From: Bacteroidota bacterium
Lineage (GTDB): Bacteria > Bacteroidota > Bacteroidia > Chitinophagales > Chitinophagaceae
Assembly: GCA_020161435.1 (NCBI GenBank)
Contig: JAIUNV010000008.1
Location: 174,511-238,510, forward strand
DNA length: 64,000 nt
Direction: 5' to 3'
Numbering within the stretch: the first letter of the stretch is position 1; every line of letters starts with the position of its first letter. Below the pieces are notes generated by a model, which saw only the letters and a program-made list of their open reading frames with translations, had not been told where the DNA came from and made no database searches. Below, in pieces: positions 9,923 to 18,390 of the stretch. A program made the translations under genes and the position numbers.

Positions 9923-10555
9923 ATGATCTTCTTCCTTACAGCAATTTTTTTCTCTCTATTATCTTTTGCACAGCAAGATGCCAACTACCTGAAAGTCATT
10001 ACAGAGCGGTCGGCTAAAATCATCAACACATTGGGTGTGCAAGATTCAACACATTACAATCAGGCATTACAGGCAATAGTGTTGCAATATGCCGCTATCA
10101 ATGAAATTCACGAAGAAGCAAAAGCGGCTACTCAGCAGGCAAAAGCAAACAGTACGGATACGGCAGCATTGCGGGTGCAACTGCAAGCCATTGAATTGAA
10201 AAAGAAAAATCTGTTGGCAGCAAAGCATCAATCTTATTTGCAACAATTACATGCTGTGCTTACGCCGGCACAAGTAGAGCAGGTAAAAGATGGCATGACG
10301 TACAAAGTATTTCCGAATACCTATGCCGCTTACCTCGATATGATTCAGCAACTGACTGCCGTGCAAAAAGCCAAAATTTATGATTGGTTGAAAGAGGCGA
10401 GGGAAGAAGCCATGGATGCAGAATCGTCTGACAAGAAACACGCTGTATTTGGGAAATACAAAGGCCGTATCAACAACTATTTATCTGCCGAAGGATACGA
10501 TTTAAAAAAAGAAACGGAAGCCTGGCAGCAACGCCTGAAAGCAAAAACCAAATAA
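9923..10555 (+). CDS. DUF3826 family secreted protein
   Basis: A 210-residue exported helical protein, recognised as DUF3826 from its pattern of a leading RSAKIINTLGV segment, an ALQAIVLQY helix, a central lysine-rich coiled stretch and a C-terminal YDLKKETEAW motif. I chose the ATG at 9923 because it directly opens a signal peptide (FFLTAIFFSLLSFAQQ). An in-frame ATG at 9839 (MMMKKRPA) would give a long, charged leader and remains possible. DUF3826 genes are often found beside SusC/SusD pairs in pectin and hemicellulose loci, but no biochemical function is established. It is 25 bases upstream of the susC-like gene and probably its operon partner. It is rich in Gln, Ala and Lys, consistent with a periplasmic helical bundle. 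Confidence 0.78.
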   Translation: MIFFLTAIFFSLLSFAQQDANYLKVITERSAKIINTLGVQDSTHYNQALQAIVLQYAAINEIHEEAKAATQQAKANSTDTAALRVQLQAIELKKKNLLAAKHQSYLQQLHAVLTPAQVEQVKDGMTYKVFPNTYAAYLDMIQQLTAVQKAKIYDWLKEAREEAMDAESSDKKHAVFGKYKGRINNYLSAEGYDLKKETEAWQQRLKAKTK

Positions 10556-10580
10556 CCAACACTGTATACAACGATTGAAA

Positions 10581-13500
10581 ATGGAAACCCGTAAAATGCC
10601 ATATATGAAGCACATGCTAAAACCAAAACTGCTAGCACTTAGCGTATTTATGATGATGGCGGTCAGCCTGTTTGCACAGGAAGTCATCGTCTCTGGTACT
10701 GTAACCGGTGCCGATAGCGGACAGCCACTTGAAGGTGTGTCTGTAAGAGTTAAAAATACCACTACCGGTACAGCTACCAACGACAAAGGTCAGTTCTCTA
10801 TCAAGGCGCCTTCTTCAGAATCGGTGTTGTCCTTTACTTATGTAGGATATGCTGTGTATGAAATTAAAGCGGGTGCAAGTGGCAGCATTACAGTTAGTCT
10901 TACTAAAGCCAACAACCAATTAGATGAAGTAGTAGTGATTGGTTATGGTACTAAAAAGAAAGTGAATGTGATTGGTGCTGTAGCACATATCCGTTCAGAA
11001 GATATTCAGGATATTCCGGTGGGCAATATTGGTCAGGCACTCATCAACCGTTTGCCGGGTGTGGGTGTCAGTGTTGCTTCGGGCAAGCCAGGCGCCAGTG
11101 TCAACATCAACATTCGTGGTGCTTCAATTTTTGCAGGGGCTACTTTGGTAGGAGCCACTGCCGATCCGCTGTTTGTAATTGACGGTCTGATAGCCAGCAA
11201 AGAAGATTTTGATAACCTCGATGCCAGCCTCATTGAAGACATTAACTTTTTGAAGGATGCATCTGCCGCCATTTATGGTGCAGCAGGTGCAAAAGGCGTA
11301 GTGCTGGTAACTACTAAAAAAGGCCGCCCCGGTAAACCCAAAATTTCTTATTCTGGTTATTTCGGTATTTCTGATGAAGCAGTGAAGCCTCAAATTATGA
11401 GTGCTTATGAACATGCGAAACTGCTGAACAACGGATACGAATTAACAGGCGCTCCTACAGCGCAGCGTTTTTCACAAGCCGATCTCGATTTTTTGGCTAC
11501 CAACCCCTACAAAAGCTGGTACGATGAAATGTGGAAGGCTTCTTCACAAATGCGCCACACTTTAAACGTCAGTGGCGGTTCTGACAGGATTACATTTTTT
11601 GCCGGTGGCAACTACTTCCGTCAGGATGGTAACTATGGTGGTATTCTTTCTCAGAAGTACGGGTTTAGAATGGGTACCAACGTAAAAATAGCTGATGGAC
11701 TTTCTGCCAATGTAATTTTTGCATCAGACTTCAGCAAGGATAATCGTAACACACTGAAAGGTGCCAACGATGAATCGGATGATTTGTCTATCCGTGCCAT
11801 TTACCTTACTCCTAAGTGGGTGCCCATGAGCATCAATGGCGTGCCAGTAGGTTGGAGTGGTGTAAACCCTCCGGGCAACTGGAACCCCAATGCATTGTTT
11901 AGTTCTGGCAACTACAAAAGAAATGATGGCCAGGGCATGAACATCAACGCTTCGTTGGAGTACAAACCTACTTTCTTAAAAGGTTTGACAGCACGTTTTC
12001 AGTATGGCAGAAACAGCCGCACCAATGCAGGCAAAGAATATTTTCCTCACTATCGTGTAGGTAATTTTATTCGGGGTGGTCAAAATGGCTTGCTGTATAC
12101 CGATGTATTGAATGCCAGTACACCTATGCAAACCGTGAGCAACAGCGATCAGTTGGCTGAAGGTTCAGATGTAAGCAACAGCAACCAAATGGTAGCTACG
12201 CTTTCCTACGGGTTTAAAACAAATACCAGCGATTTTGATGTAATGGTTGGCTTCGACCAAAGCGAATCAAACACCAGAAATATTTACATCTACAAAAACG
12301 GACAATTGGTGAATGGTGTTGATCAGTTTTGGGCATTTAGCAATACCGGCCAAACCATTCGTAACCCTCAATACAGCGAGTCTGTAAAGCGTTCTTTTAT
12401 CGGCCGCATGAATTATTCTTTCATGGATAAATACATGGTTGAAATTATTGCCCGTTATGACGCATCTGCAAACTTCCCTCCTCAAAACCGTTGGGGTTTA
12501 TTCCCATCTATTGGTTTGGGTTGGAAGATCAGCGAAGAAAATTTCTTCCAGCGTACATTCCCCTTTATCGATTTTATGAAGATCAGGGCTAACTATGGGT
12601 TGGTAGGCGAAGACCGTGTAGCTAACCGATTGTGGCAAGCTCGTTTTACCCAAACTACCGGCATGCTGTTTGGTTCTGTTGTTACCAATGGTCTCGATCC
12701 AAACCTTTCGCCCAACCCCAACATCACTTGGGAAAAGGCCCGTACGTTCAACGCAGGTTTCGACGTGAATGTGATGCGCAGCAAACTCACTTTTGCCTAC
12801 GACTTTTTCCATCGTTACAACTATGATGGATTCGACAGATTGGATGCAGGTGTATTGCCACCCACAACCGGTGTAGCCACTGCAGTGGTAAACTATGGCC
12901 AGAGCGTAAGCTGGGGGCATGAGTTTATGGTTGGCTATCGCGGAAAAATCACCAAGGATTTGAATTACACCGCCGATATCAACTTCGGATTTTCTAACTC
13001 ACGTTTGATTCGTTCTTATTTCAACCCTGCACGTTTGGGTACTTACGGACCTGATGGGCTGAGCATTACTCAAGGCCTCGATCCTCGTCAGTACAACAGC
13101 AGCAACTTCGGTTATATTTCTAAAGGCATTCTTCGTACACAAGATGATGTAGATGCGCTGTTGTCAAAAAATCCTAACTACCTCATTGGTGGACAAAAAC
13201 CACAAGTTGGTTTCATGGATTTTGAAGATGTAAATGGTGATGGCAGAATTGATGACCGTGATATTACTGTGATGTACAACCGCACCACACCAGTGGTTGC
13301 TTTTGGTATGACCTTTGGCGTAAGCTATCGTGCATTCAAATTGCAAATGAACATGAACCTGCGCCTCGGTGGCAAAGTGTTCTATGATAGTGAAGCACGT
13401 AAAGTGCCTACCACCACACAAAATGCGCCGTCATTCTGGAACGATACCTGGTCGTTTGATAATCCAAACGCACAGTTTCCAAGAGCTGATGCGCCATTAG

Positions 13501-13748
13501 CCCGTGAAAACTCTACGTTCTGGGCAGTTAGTGGTACACAAAGCCGTATCAACAACATGGTGTTGTCTTACAGCTTCCCCAAATCAATCAGTCAAAAATT
13601 GGGCATTCCTGAGTTCCGTGCATTTTTTACCGGCACCAACTTGTGGAACATCGTAAATCCATTGAAGTATAAAGATCCTTACACGTCCAACTTTGCCAGC
13701 TACCCAACCCTGCGTACCATTTCACTGGGTGTAAATGCTACTCTTTAA
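10581..13748 (+). CDS. SusC/RagA-type TonB-dependent outer-membrane transporter
   Basis: About 1055 residues, the normal size for SusC proteins. After the signal peptide (ends SLFAQ, near residue 36) comes a carboxypeptidase-regulatory-like domain (SGTVTGADSGQPLEGVSVRV, to about 115). Next is the SusC plug signature LDEVVVIGYGTKKK and the plug proper (INRLPGVGV, NIRGASIF, FVIDG), then the 22-strand barrel ending in an aromatic-poor TISLGVNATL tail. It imports glycan oligosaccharides across the outer membrane using TonB energy, capped by the SusD lipoprotein encoded 21 bases downstream. It is the only SusC in the window, so one importer would serve a very large enzyme set. The start used is the first ATG (10581); later in-frame ATGs at 10602 and 10611 are possible. 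Confidence 0.97.
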   Translation: METRKMPYMKHMLKPKLLALSVFMMMAVSLFAQEVIVSGTVTGADSGQPLEGVSVRVKNTTTGTATNDKGQFSIKAPSSESVLSFTYVGYAVYEIKAGASGSITVSLTKANNQLDEVVVIGYGTKKKVNVIGAVAHIRSEDIQDIPVGNIGQALINRLPGVGVSVASGKPGASVNINIRGASIFAGATLVGATADPLFVIDGLIASKEDFDNLDASLIEDINFLKDASAAIYGAAGAKGVVLVTTKKGRPGKPKISYSGYFGISDEAVKPQIMSAYEHAKLLNNGYELTGAPTAQRFSQADLDFLATNPYKSWYDEMWKASSQMRHTLNVSGGSDRITFFAGGNYFRQDGNYGGILSQKYGFRMGTNVKIADGLSANVIFASDFSKDNRNTLKGANDESDDLSIRAIYLTPKWVPMSINGVPVGWSGVNPPGNWNPNALFSSGNYKRNDGQGMNINASLEYKPTFLKGLTARFQYGRNSRTNAGKEYFPHYRVGNFIRGGQNGLLYTDVLNASTPMQTVSNSDQLAEGSDVSNSNQMVATLSYGFKTNTSDFDVMVGFDQSESNTRNIYIYKNGQLVNGVDQFWAFSNTGQTIRNPQYSESVKRSFIGRMNYSFMDKYMVEIIARYDASANFPPQNRWGLFPSIGLGWKISEENFFQRTFPFIDFMKIRANYGLVGEDRVANRLWQARFTQTTGMLFGSVVTNGLDPNLSPNPNITWEKARTFNAGFDVNVMRSKLTFAYDFFHRYNYDGFDRLDAGVLPPTTGVATAVVNYGQSVSWGHEFMVGYRGKITKDLNYTADINFGFSNSRLIRSYFNPARLGTYGPDGLSITQGLDPRQYNSSNFGYISKGILRTQDDVDALLSKNPNYLIGGQKPQVGFMDFEDVNGDGRIDDRDITVMYNRTTPVVAFGMTFGVSYRAFKLQMNMNLRLGGKVFYDSEARKVPTTTQNAPSFWNDTWSFDNPNAQFPRADAPLARENSTFWAVSGTQSRINNMVLSYSFPKSISQKLGIPEFRAFFTGTNLWNIVNPLKYKDPYTSNFASYPTLRTISLGVNATL

Positions 13749-13769
13749 TGATTGCTTAAAAGAAAAAAT

Positions 13770-15587
13770 ATGTACACGAAAAATAAATTCCTGAAGCTTG
13801 CAGCCGTATCACTGAGTGTGGTGTTGTTGGCTACTGCCTGCAAAAAAGACTTCTTCGAAGTAGAAGATCCAAACGGAATCGATTCGCAAATCTGGAACGA
13901 TGCAGGTGCTGTTGATCTCTTCCTCAACAGGAGTTACGATCTCATTATCCCAAACTGGCCTACAGTTGGCGGCATCCATACTACATCGGATGAAACCAAT
14001 AGTGTAAGTACTGCATTTTTATATGGCCAGTTGGTAGAAAATTCGGTAACAGATATAGGTGGTAGCAACTCTATTACTAACAACCGCTATTTCGATATCC
14101 GTCGTTGCAACGTGGCTATTGATGGGTTGGCTACAAGTTTGTTGCCTGCATCAGTTAAAGATCCTTTGCTGGGCCAGTTTTACTTCCTCCGTGCATTTGT
14201 GTATTTTCGATTGGTTTCGCTGTATGGTGGTGTACCGCTTATTTTAAAAGCACAAGATTTAACGGGTGAAGATTTGAATGTACCCCGTTCAAAATCAAGC
14301 GAAGTATTTGCAGCTATTGCTAAAGACCTTGACTCGGCTGCAGCAAAACTGCCTGCATTGTGGTCGGGCAACAATGTTGGTCGTATCACCAAAGCAACCG
14401 CTATGGCATTTAAAGGGAAAGCATTGTTGTACTGGGCTAGTCCACAGTTCAATCCTAATAATGATGCCGATCGTTGGGCTGCTGCTTATCAGGCCAACAA
14501 AGCAGCCTATGATACAGGTGTAGCACATGGCTATATTTTATTTCCTGCGTATGCCAATATTTGGGTAACCGAAGATCACCGCGAAGTAATGCTGGTGCGT
14601 AAGTTAGATGCCATTTCTGTTAGCCCCGGCCGCGGCACAAATAACGAGTACGTTACTCGTCCACCTTCTGAATCTAACAACGGCGGTGGGTCTAACCAAC
14701 CCACATGGAATTTGGTGCAAGCATACACCAATAGCGAAGGCTTACCTATTACGCATCCTTCTGCCAATTATGATCAGGTGATGTTTTGGCAAAACCGTGA
14801 CCCACGGTTGGAAGCTTCTATTGCATACAATGGTTCTGTATGGCCACTCAGTGGAAAGGCCGGCCGTAAGCAGTGGAGCTATACAGGCGTATTGGATGAG
14901 CAGGCTTCAAAAATTGTAACTGGTTTTTATTGTGAGAAAATCACCAACCCTTCTATTACTGCTACACAAGCACAATACAATAGCAATACTGGCGGCGGTA
15001 GTGGTATGGATTGGATTGAAATGCGTTTTGCAGAAGTGATAATGAACCTGGCAGAATGCGCAAACGAAACCAATCGTTTGGCCGAAGCAAAAGACCTGAT
15101 TCGTCAGATACGAGTACGTGCTGGTATAAAGCAGGGAAGTTTTGATTTTGGTTTGGATGTAGCTACCGATGCTGCTTCTATGAGAACACTGATTCTGAAC
15201 GAACGTCAGGTGGAGTTTGCCATGGAAGGAAAGCGGTACTGGGATTTACGTAGAACACGTAATCTGCATTTGATTTCTGCGCGGCAGTCGCTGAAAGTTA
15301 CGCCAAAGCCGCCTTACTATGCAGGAACAGGTACTGTTGCGGGCCGCATTTATCTCGATAAGCCAGATGCCCTTGGAGTTCGCCCAAGAGATACGGCTAA
15401 CCTGAACAACAAAGCGGTGTATACAGCTATGTTCAATGTAGCTATCGCATCATTGGAAGGTTCAAATGTGATCAGTATTCCCAATACTTACTATCACTAC
15501 GCTTTGCCAAACTTTTTCAACCAGGCTACTTATACCATGGAGCAAACGCTTGGCTGGTCGGGCGGCACATTCGATCCGCTTAAGTAA
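13770..15587 (+). CDS. SusD/RagB-type nutrient-binding outer-membrane lipoprotein
   Basis: A 605-residue lipoprotein. The ATG at 13770 gives a lipoprotein signal with lipobox LATAC and lipidated C24. The N-terminal KKDFFEVEDPNG segment, the TPR-like helices (GQFYFLRAFVYFRLVSLYG), LNVPRSKSSEVF, and the C-terminal LNERQVEFAMEGKRYWDLRR block are all standard SusD signatures. It binds the imported glycan at the cell surface and forms a lid over the SusC barrel encoded just upstream. Gene order susC-susD with a gap of about 20 bases is typical of one transcript. Ligand specificity cannot be inferred from the sequence. Confidence 0.96.
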   Translation: MYTKNKFLKLAAVSLSVVLLATACKKDFFEVEDPNGIDSQIWNDAGAVDLFLNRSYDLIIPNWPTVGGIHTTSDETNSVSTAFLYGQLVENSVTDIGGSNSITNNRYFDIRRCNVAIDGLATSLLPASVKDPLLGQFYFLRAFVYFRLVSLYGGVPLILKAQDLTGEDLNVPRSKSSEVFAAIAKDLDSAAAKLPALWSGNNVGRITKATAMAFKGKALLYWASPQFNPNNDADRWAAAYQANKAAYDTGVAHGYILFPAYANIWVTEDHREVMLVRKLDAISVSPGRGTNNEYVTRPPSESNNGGGSNQPTWNLVQAYTNSEGLPITHPSANYDQVMFWQNRDPRLEASIAYNGSVWPLSGKAGRKQWSYTGVLDEQASKIVTGFYCEKITNPSITATQAQYNSNTGGGSGMDWIEMRFAEVIMNLAECANETNRLAEAKDLIRQIRVRAGIKQGSFDFGLDVATDAASMRTLILNERQVEFAMEGKRYWDLRRTRNLHLISARQSLKVTPKPPYYAGTGTVAGRIYLDKPDALGVRPRDTANLNNKAVYTAMFNVAIASLEGSNVISIPNTYYHYALPNFFNQATYTMEQTLGWSGGTFDPLK

Positions 15588-15619
15588 TCTCTATTTACTG
15601 ACTACAAAATATTACAGCT

Positions 15620-16561
15620 ATGAAATATCGTTTGCTCACATATATTGCTCCATCTGTATTGCTGATAGCCGCTATTGCCGGCTGCGACAAGGGTGTAGAA
15701 CCAATTACCGCTTATGGGGTAACAGTGGAGTACAAGAACAGCAATGAGTTTGCTATCACTGCCGATAAAACAGTGAATCCGAAAGACTCCATTTATTTTG
15801 ATTTCAACATTTCATCCAGCAAAGAGGAAATGACTTATGTTGAAATTCAAAAGAACGGTGTGCGTATTGATACCTTCAACGTTACAGGCAATAAAACAAC
15901 TTTCTCGGGTTCAAAAGGGTATCGTATTGATAGTATACCCGGCGATTACAGCTATCGCATTTTAGCCCGCAACCGAAATGCCACTTTCCTGGGTGACGGT
16001 GGTAAAACATTTAAGATAACAGTGAAGCCAGACTTCGATTTTTGGTCGTATCGCATTTTGCAGGTGCCCGATTCAACTGCTAAAACCAACAAGTGCTATT
16101 ACTCTACCAAAGATGGAAAAATCTTCAGCTTTACTGATGGTGCTGCCAATGCTGCAGGTATTGATTTCGGTTATTATTTCGATACATCTTTCATGAGTAC
16201 CACTTCCACTACGGATGATTTGGGCCATACCATTTATGCATTAACTGCTACACAAGGTCAGCTCAATTATTATGACATCAGCAGTTGGACAAAGAATGCC
16301 ACCGTATTTAAGAAGCTCCCTTCTTCGGTCAACTTCGTTTCACAACTTACATCAGCCGGTGCTATTCAAACTTTGGTAGGTGGAAACCTTACCAGTGGAA
16401 CAGCTGCTTTTGTTAATAAAATTTCAACTGCAGCTGGTAATAACGTGATTGGATTTAAGCGGGCTGATGGTAAGCTGGGTGCAATACTGGTTCGTTTCAT
16501 TCAGGGCAATTCACCTTCAAAAACTACCCAGATTGAAGTGGATGTAAAAGTGCAGAAATAG
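15620..16561 (+). CDS. surface lipoprotein, candidate glycan-binding (SusE/F-position) protein
   Basis: A 313-residue lipoprotein with lipobox AIAGC (C22). I do not recognise a named family. The N-terminal half looks like an immunoglobulin/bacterial PKD-type beta-sandwich (residues about 45-135: DSIYFDFNISSS, TYVEIQKNGVRIDTFN). The rest is beta-rich with many Thr, Ser and aromatic residues and no obvious catalytic motif. Its place directly after SusD, before an intrinsic terminator, is where SusE/SusF-like surface glycan-binding proteins are usually encoded, so a binding role is inferred. It could alternatively be an assembly or recognition accessory of the SusCD complex. Confidence 0.7.
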   Translation: MKYRLLTYIAPSVLLIAAIAGCDKGVEPITAYGVTVEYKNSNEFAITADKTVNPKDSIYFDFNISSSKEEMTYVEIQKNGVRIDTFNVTGNKTTFSGSKGYRIDSIPGDYSYRILARNRNATFLGDGGKTFKITVKPDFDFWSYRILQVPDSTAKTNKCYYSTKDGKIFSFTDGAANAAGIDFGYYFDTSFMSTTSTTDDLGHTIYALTATQGQLNYYDISSWTKNATVFKKLPSSVNFVSQLTSAGAIQTLVGGNLTSGTAAFVNKISTAAGNNVIGFKRADGKLGAILVRFIQGNSPSKTTQIEVDVKVQK

Positions 16562-16585
16562 TCATCGTTATAACACAAGCAATCT

Positions 16586-16613
16586 AAAGAGAAAGTGTTA
16601 TCGCTTTCTCTTT
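16586..16613 (+). terminator. rho-independent terminator after the Sus operon
   Basis: The arms AAAGAGAAAGTG (16586-16597) and CGCTTTCTCTTT (16602-16613) pair around a TTAT loop, with one G-T wobble. They run into a TTTTTT tract (16611-16616). It sits 25 bases after the lipoprotein stop codon and would close the DUF3826-SusC-SusD-lipoprotein transcript. Confidence 0.8.
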
Positions 16614-16668
16614 TTTATAACGGTCTGTTTTGCTGCTGAAAAACGTCTAACCTTAATATATCCCGACT

Positions 16669-18312
16669 ATGAAAATGTATCGTACATCTTTACTATCACT
16701 GGCTGTGTTGTTGCTAATGACTGTGTGTGCCAGTGCACAGTATCCGCAAATTCCACCCGACGTTCAGCGTACTTCAGACTCGTTGATGAAAGCAGCCAAT
16801 GCACATTCCGACAGCATGTGGCAATTGGCCTGGCCCGTTATACAACAAGAAGCCAAACAAGGTAAACCTTACATCCCCTGGGCATCGAGAGTAGATGAAT
16901 TGCCGCAGGCTGATATACCTGCTTTTCCCGGTGCAGAAGGTGGTGGCAAATACAGCTTTGGTGGCCGTGGCGGCAAAGTATATGTGGTTACCAATTTGAA
17001 TGATGATGGCGCTGGTAGTTTGCGTTGGGCTTGTGAGCAAGGTGGTGCCCGTATTATTGTCTTCAATGTAGCAGGCATCATTCGCTTAAAAACACCATTA
17101 ATCATTCGTGCTCCGTACATCACCATTGCTGGTCAAACTGCACCTGGTGATGGTGTATGTATCGCCGGAGAAAGTGTGTGGATCAACACACACGATGTTA
17201 TTATTCGGTACATGCGTTTTCGCCGTGGCGAAACTTGGGTGGGCCGCAGAGATGATGCTATTGGCGGCAACCCGATTGGCAACATCATCATTGATCATGT
17301 GAGTGCCACATGGGGCCTTGATGAAAACATGAGCATGTATCGCCATATGTACAACGACAGCACCGGAAAAATTGAAGACAAATTCGGCACGGTAAACATC
17401 ACCATTCAAAACTCCATTTTTGGTGAAGCACTTGATACATGGAACCATGCATTTGGCAGCACACTGGGTGGCGAAAACTGTACGTTTATGCGCAACCTTT
17501 GGGCCAACAATGCAGGCCGCAATCCATCGGTTGGTTGGAATGGTGTTTTCAATTTTGCCAACAACGTTATTTTCAACTGGGTACACCGCAGTATTGATGG
17601 CGGTGATTACAGAGCTCAGTTCAACATCATCAACAATTACTTCAAGCCCGGTCCGGCTACACCCAACAATAATGTGGGCCACCGCATTCTAAAACCAGAA
17701 AGCGGCCGCAGCAAACTCAAGTACAAAGTGTACGGCCGTGCTTATGTAAATGGCAATGTGATGGAAGGTTTTCCTGCCATTACCAAAGACAACTGGAATG
17801 GTGGTGTGCAGGTAGAAGAGCAAAGCGACGCCGGCGAGTACACCGCATTTATGAAATGGCACAAACCATTGCCTATGGCACCCATCACTATTTTGAGTGC
17901 AGAGCAGGCTAAAACCTATGTGCTGGCCAATGCGGGTGCCACCTTGCCCCGCCGTGATGCAGTGGATGCCCGTATTGTAAAACAAGTAGCTACCGGAAAA
18001 ATTGAATACAATGCTGATGTGCAATTGCCCGAAACGCAATTCAAGCATCGTCGTCTGCCAATCGATTCTTACAAGCAAGGCATCATTACCGATCCTGCAC
18101 AGGTAGGCGGCTATCCCGAGTATAAGGGAACGCCTTACAAAGACAGCGACAACGATGGCATACCCGATGCCTACGAAATCAAAATGGGTTTGAACGCCAA
18201 CAATGCCGCCGACGCAGGCAAGCTGGCGAAAAACGGATACAGCAATATTGAAAATTTCCTGAACAGCGTGGTAGATGTAAAAACTGTAAAACCCGCTGTA
18301 GCGGCTAAATAA
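16669..18312 (+). CDS. pectate lyase, PL1-type, secreted
   Basis: A 547-residue exported enzyme with signal peptide ending CASAQ. After a 75-residue lead region, a right-handed parallel beta-helix of the PL1 type begins at AFPGAEGGGKYSFGGRGG, the usual start of bacterial family 1 pectate lyases. DHVSATWGLDEN (D209) matches the calcium-binding region and NNAGRNPSVG carries the likely catalytic Arg, R284. Near the C-terminus, DSDNDGIPDAYEIKMG is a thrombospondin-type-3/dockerin-like calcium loop. The enzyme should cut homogalacturonan backbones by beta-elimination, generating unsaturated oligogalacturonides. It lies just after the Sus-operon terminator and starts a second run of enzyme genes. 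No lipobox is present, so it is probably periplasmic or secreted. Confidence 0.92.
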   Translation: MKMYRTSLLSLAVLLLMTVCASAQYPQIPPDVQRTSDSLMKAANAHSDSMWQLAWPVIQQEAKQGKPYIPWASRVDELPQADIPAFPGAEGGGKYSFGGRGGKVYVVTNLNDDGAGSLRWACEQGGARIIVFNVAGIIRLKTPLIIRAPYITIAGQTAPGDGVCIAGESVWINTHDVIIRYMRFRRGETWVGRRDDAIGGNPIGNIIIDHVSATWGLDENMSMYRHMYNDSTGKIEDKFGTVNITIQNSIFGEALDTWNHAFGSTLGGENCTFMRNLWANNAGRNPSVGWNGVFNFANNVIFNWVHRSIDGGDYRAQFNIINNYFKPGPATPNNNVGHRILKPESGRSKLKYKVYGRAYVNGNVMEGFPAITKDNWNGGVQVEEQSDAGEYTAFMKWHKPLPMAPITILSAEQAKTYVLANAGATLPRRDAVDARIVKQVATGKIEYNADVQLPETQFKHRRLPIDSYKQGIITDPAQVGGYPEYKGTPYKDSDNDGIPDAYEIKMGLNANNAADAGKLAKNGYSNIENFLNSVVDVKTVKPAVAAK

Positions 18313-18390
18313 TATCCGCAGTTACATTTCTCACTGTATGCAGCTTGGCATTCATTCCTTAGATAGCTTTATACAGTAGAATGAACAATC

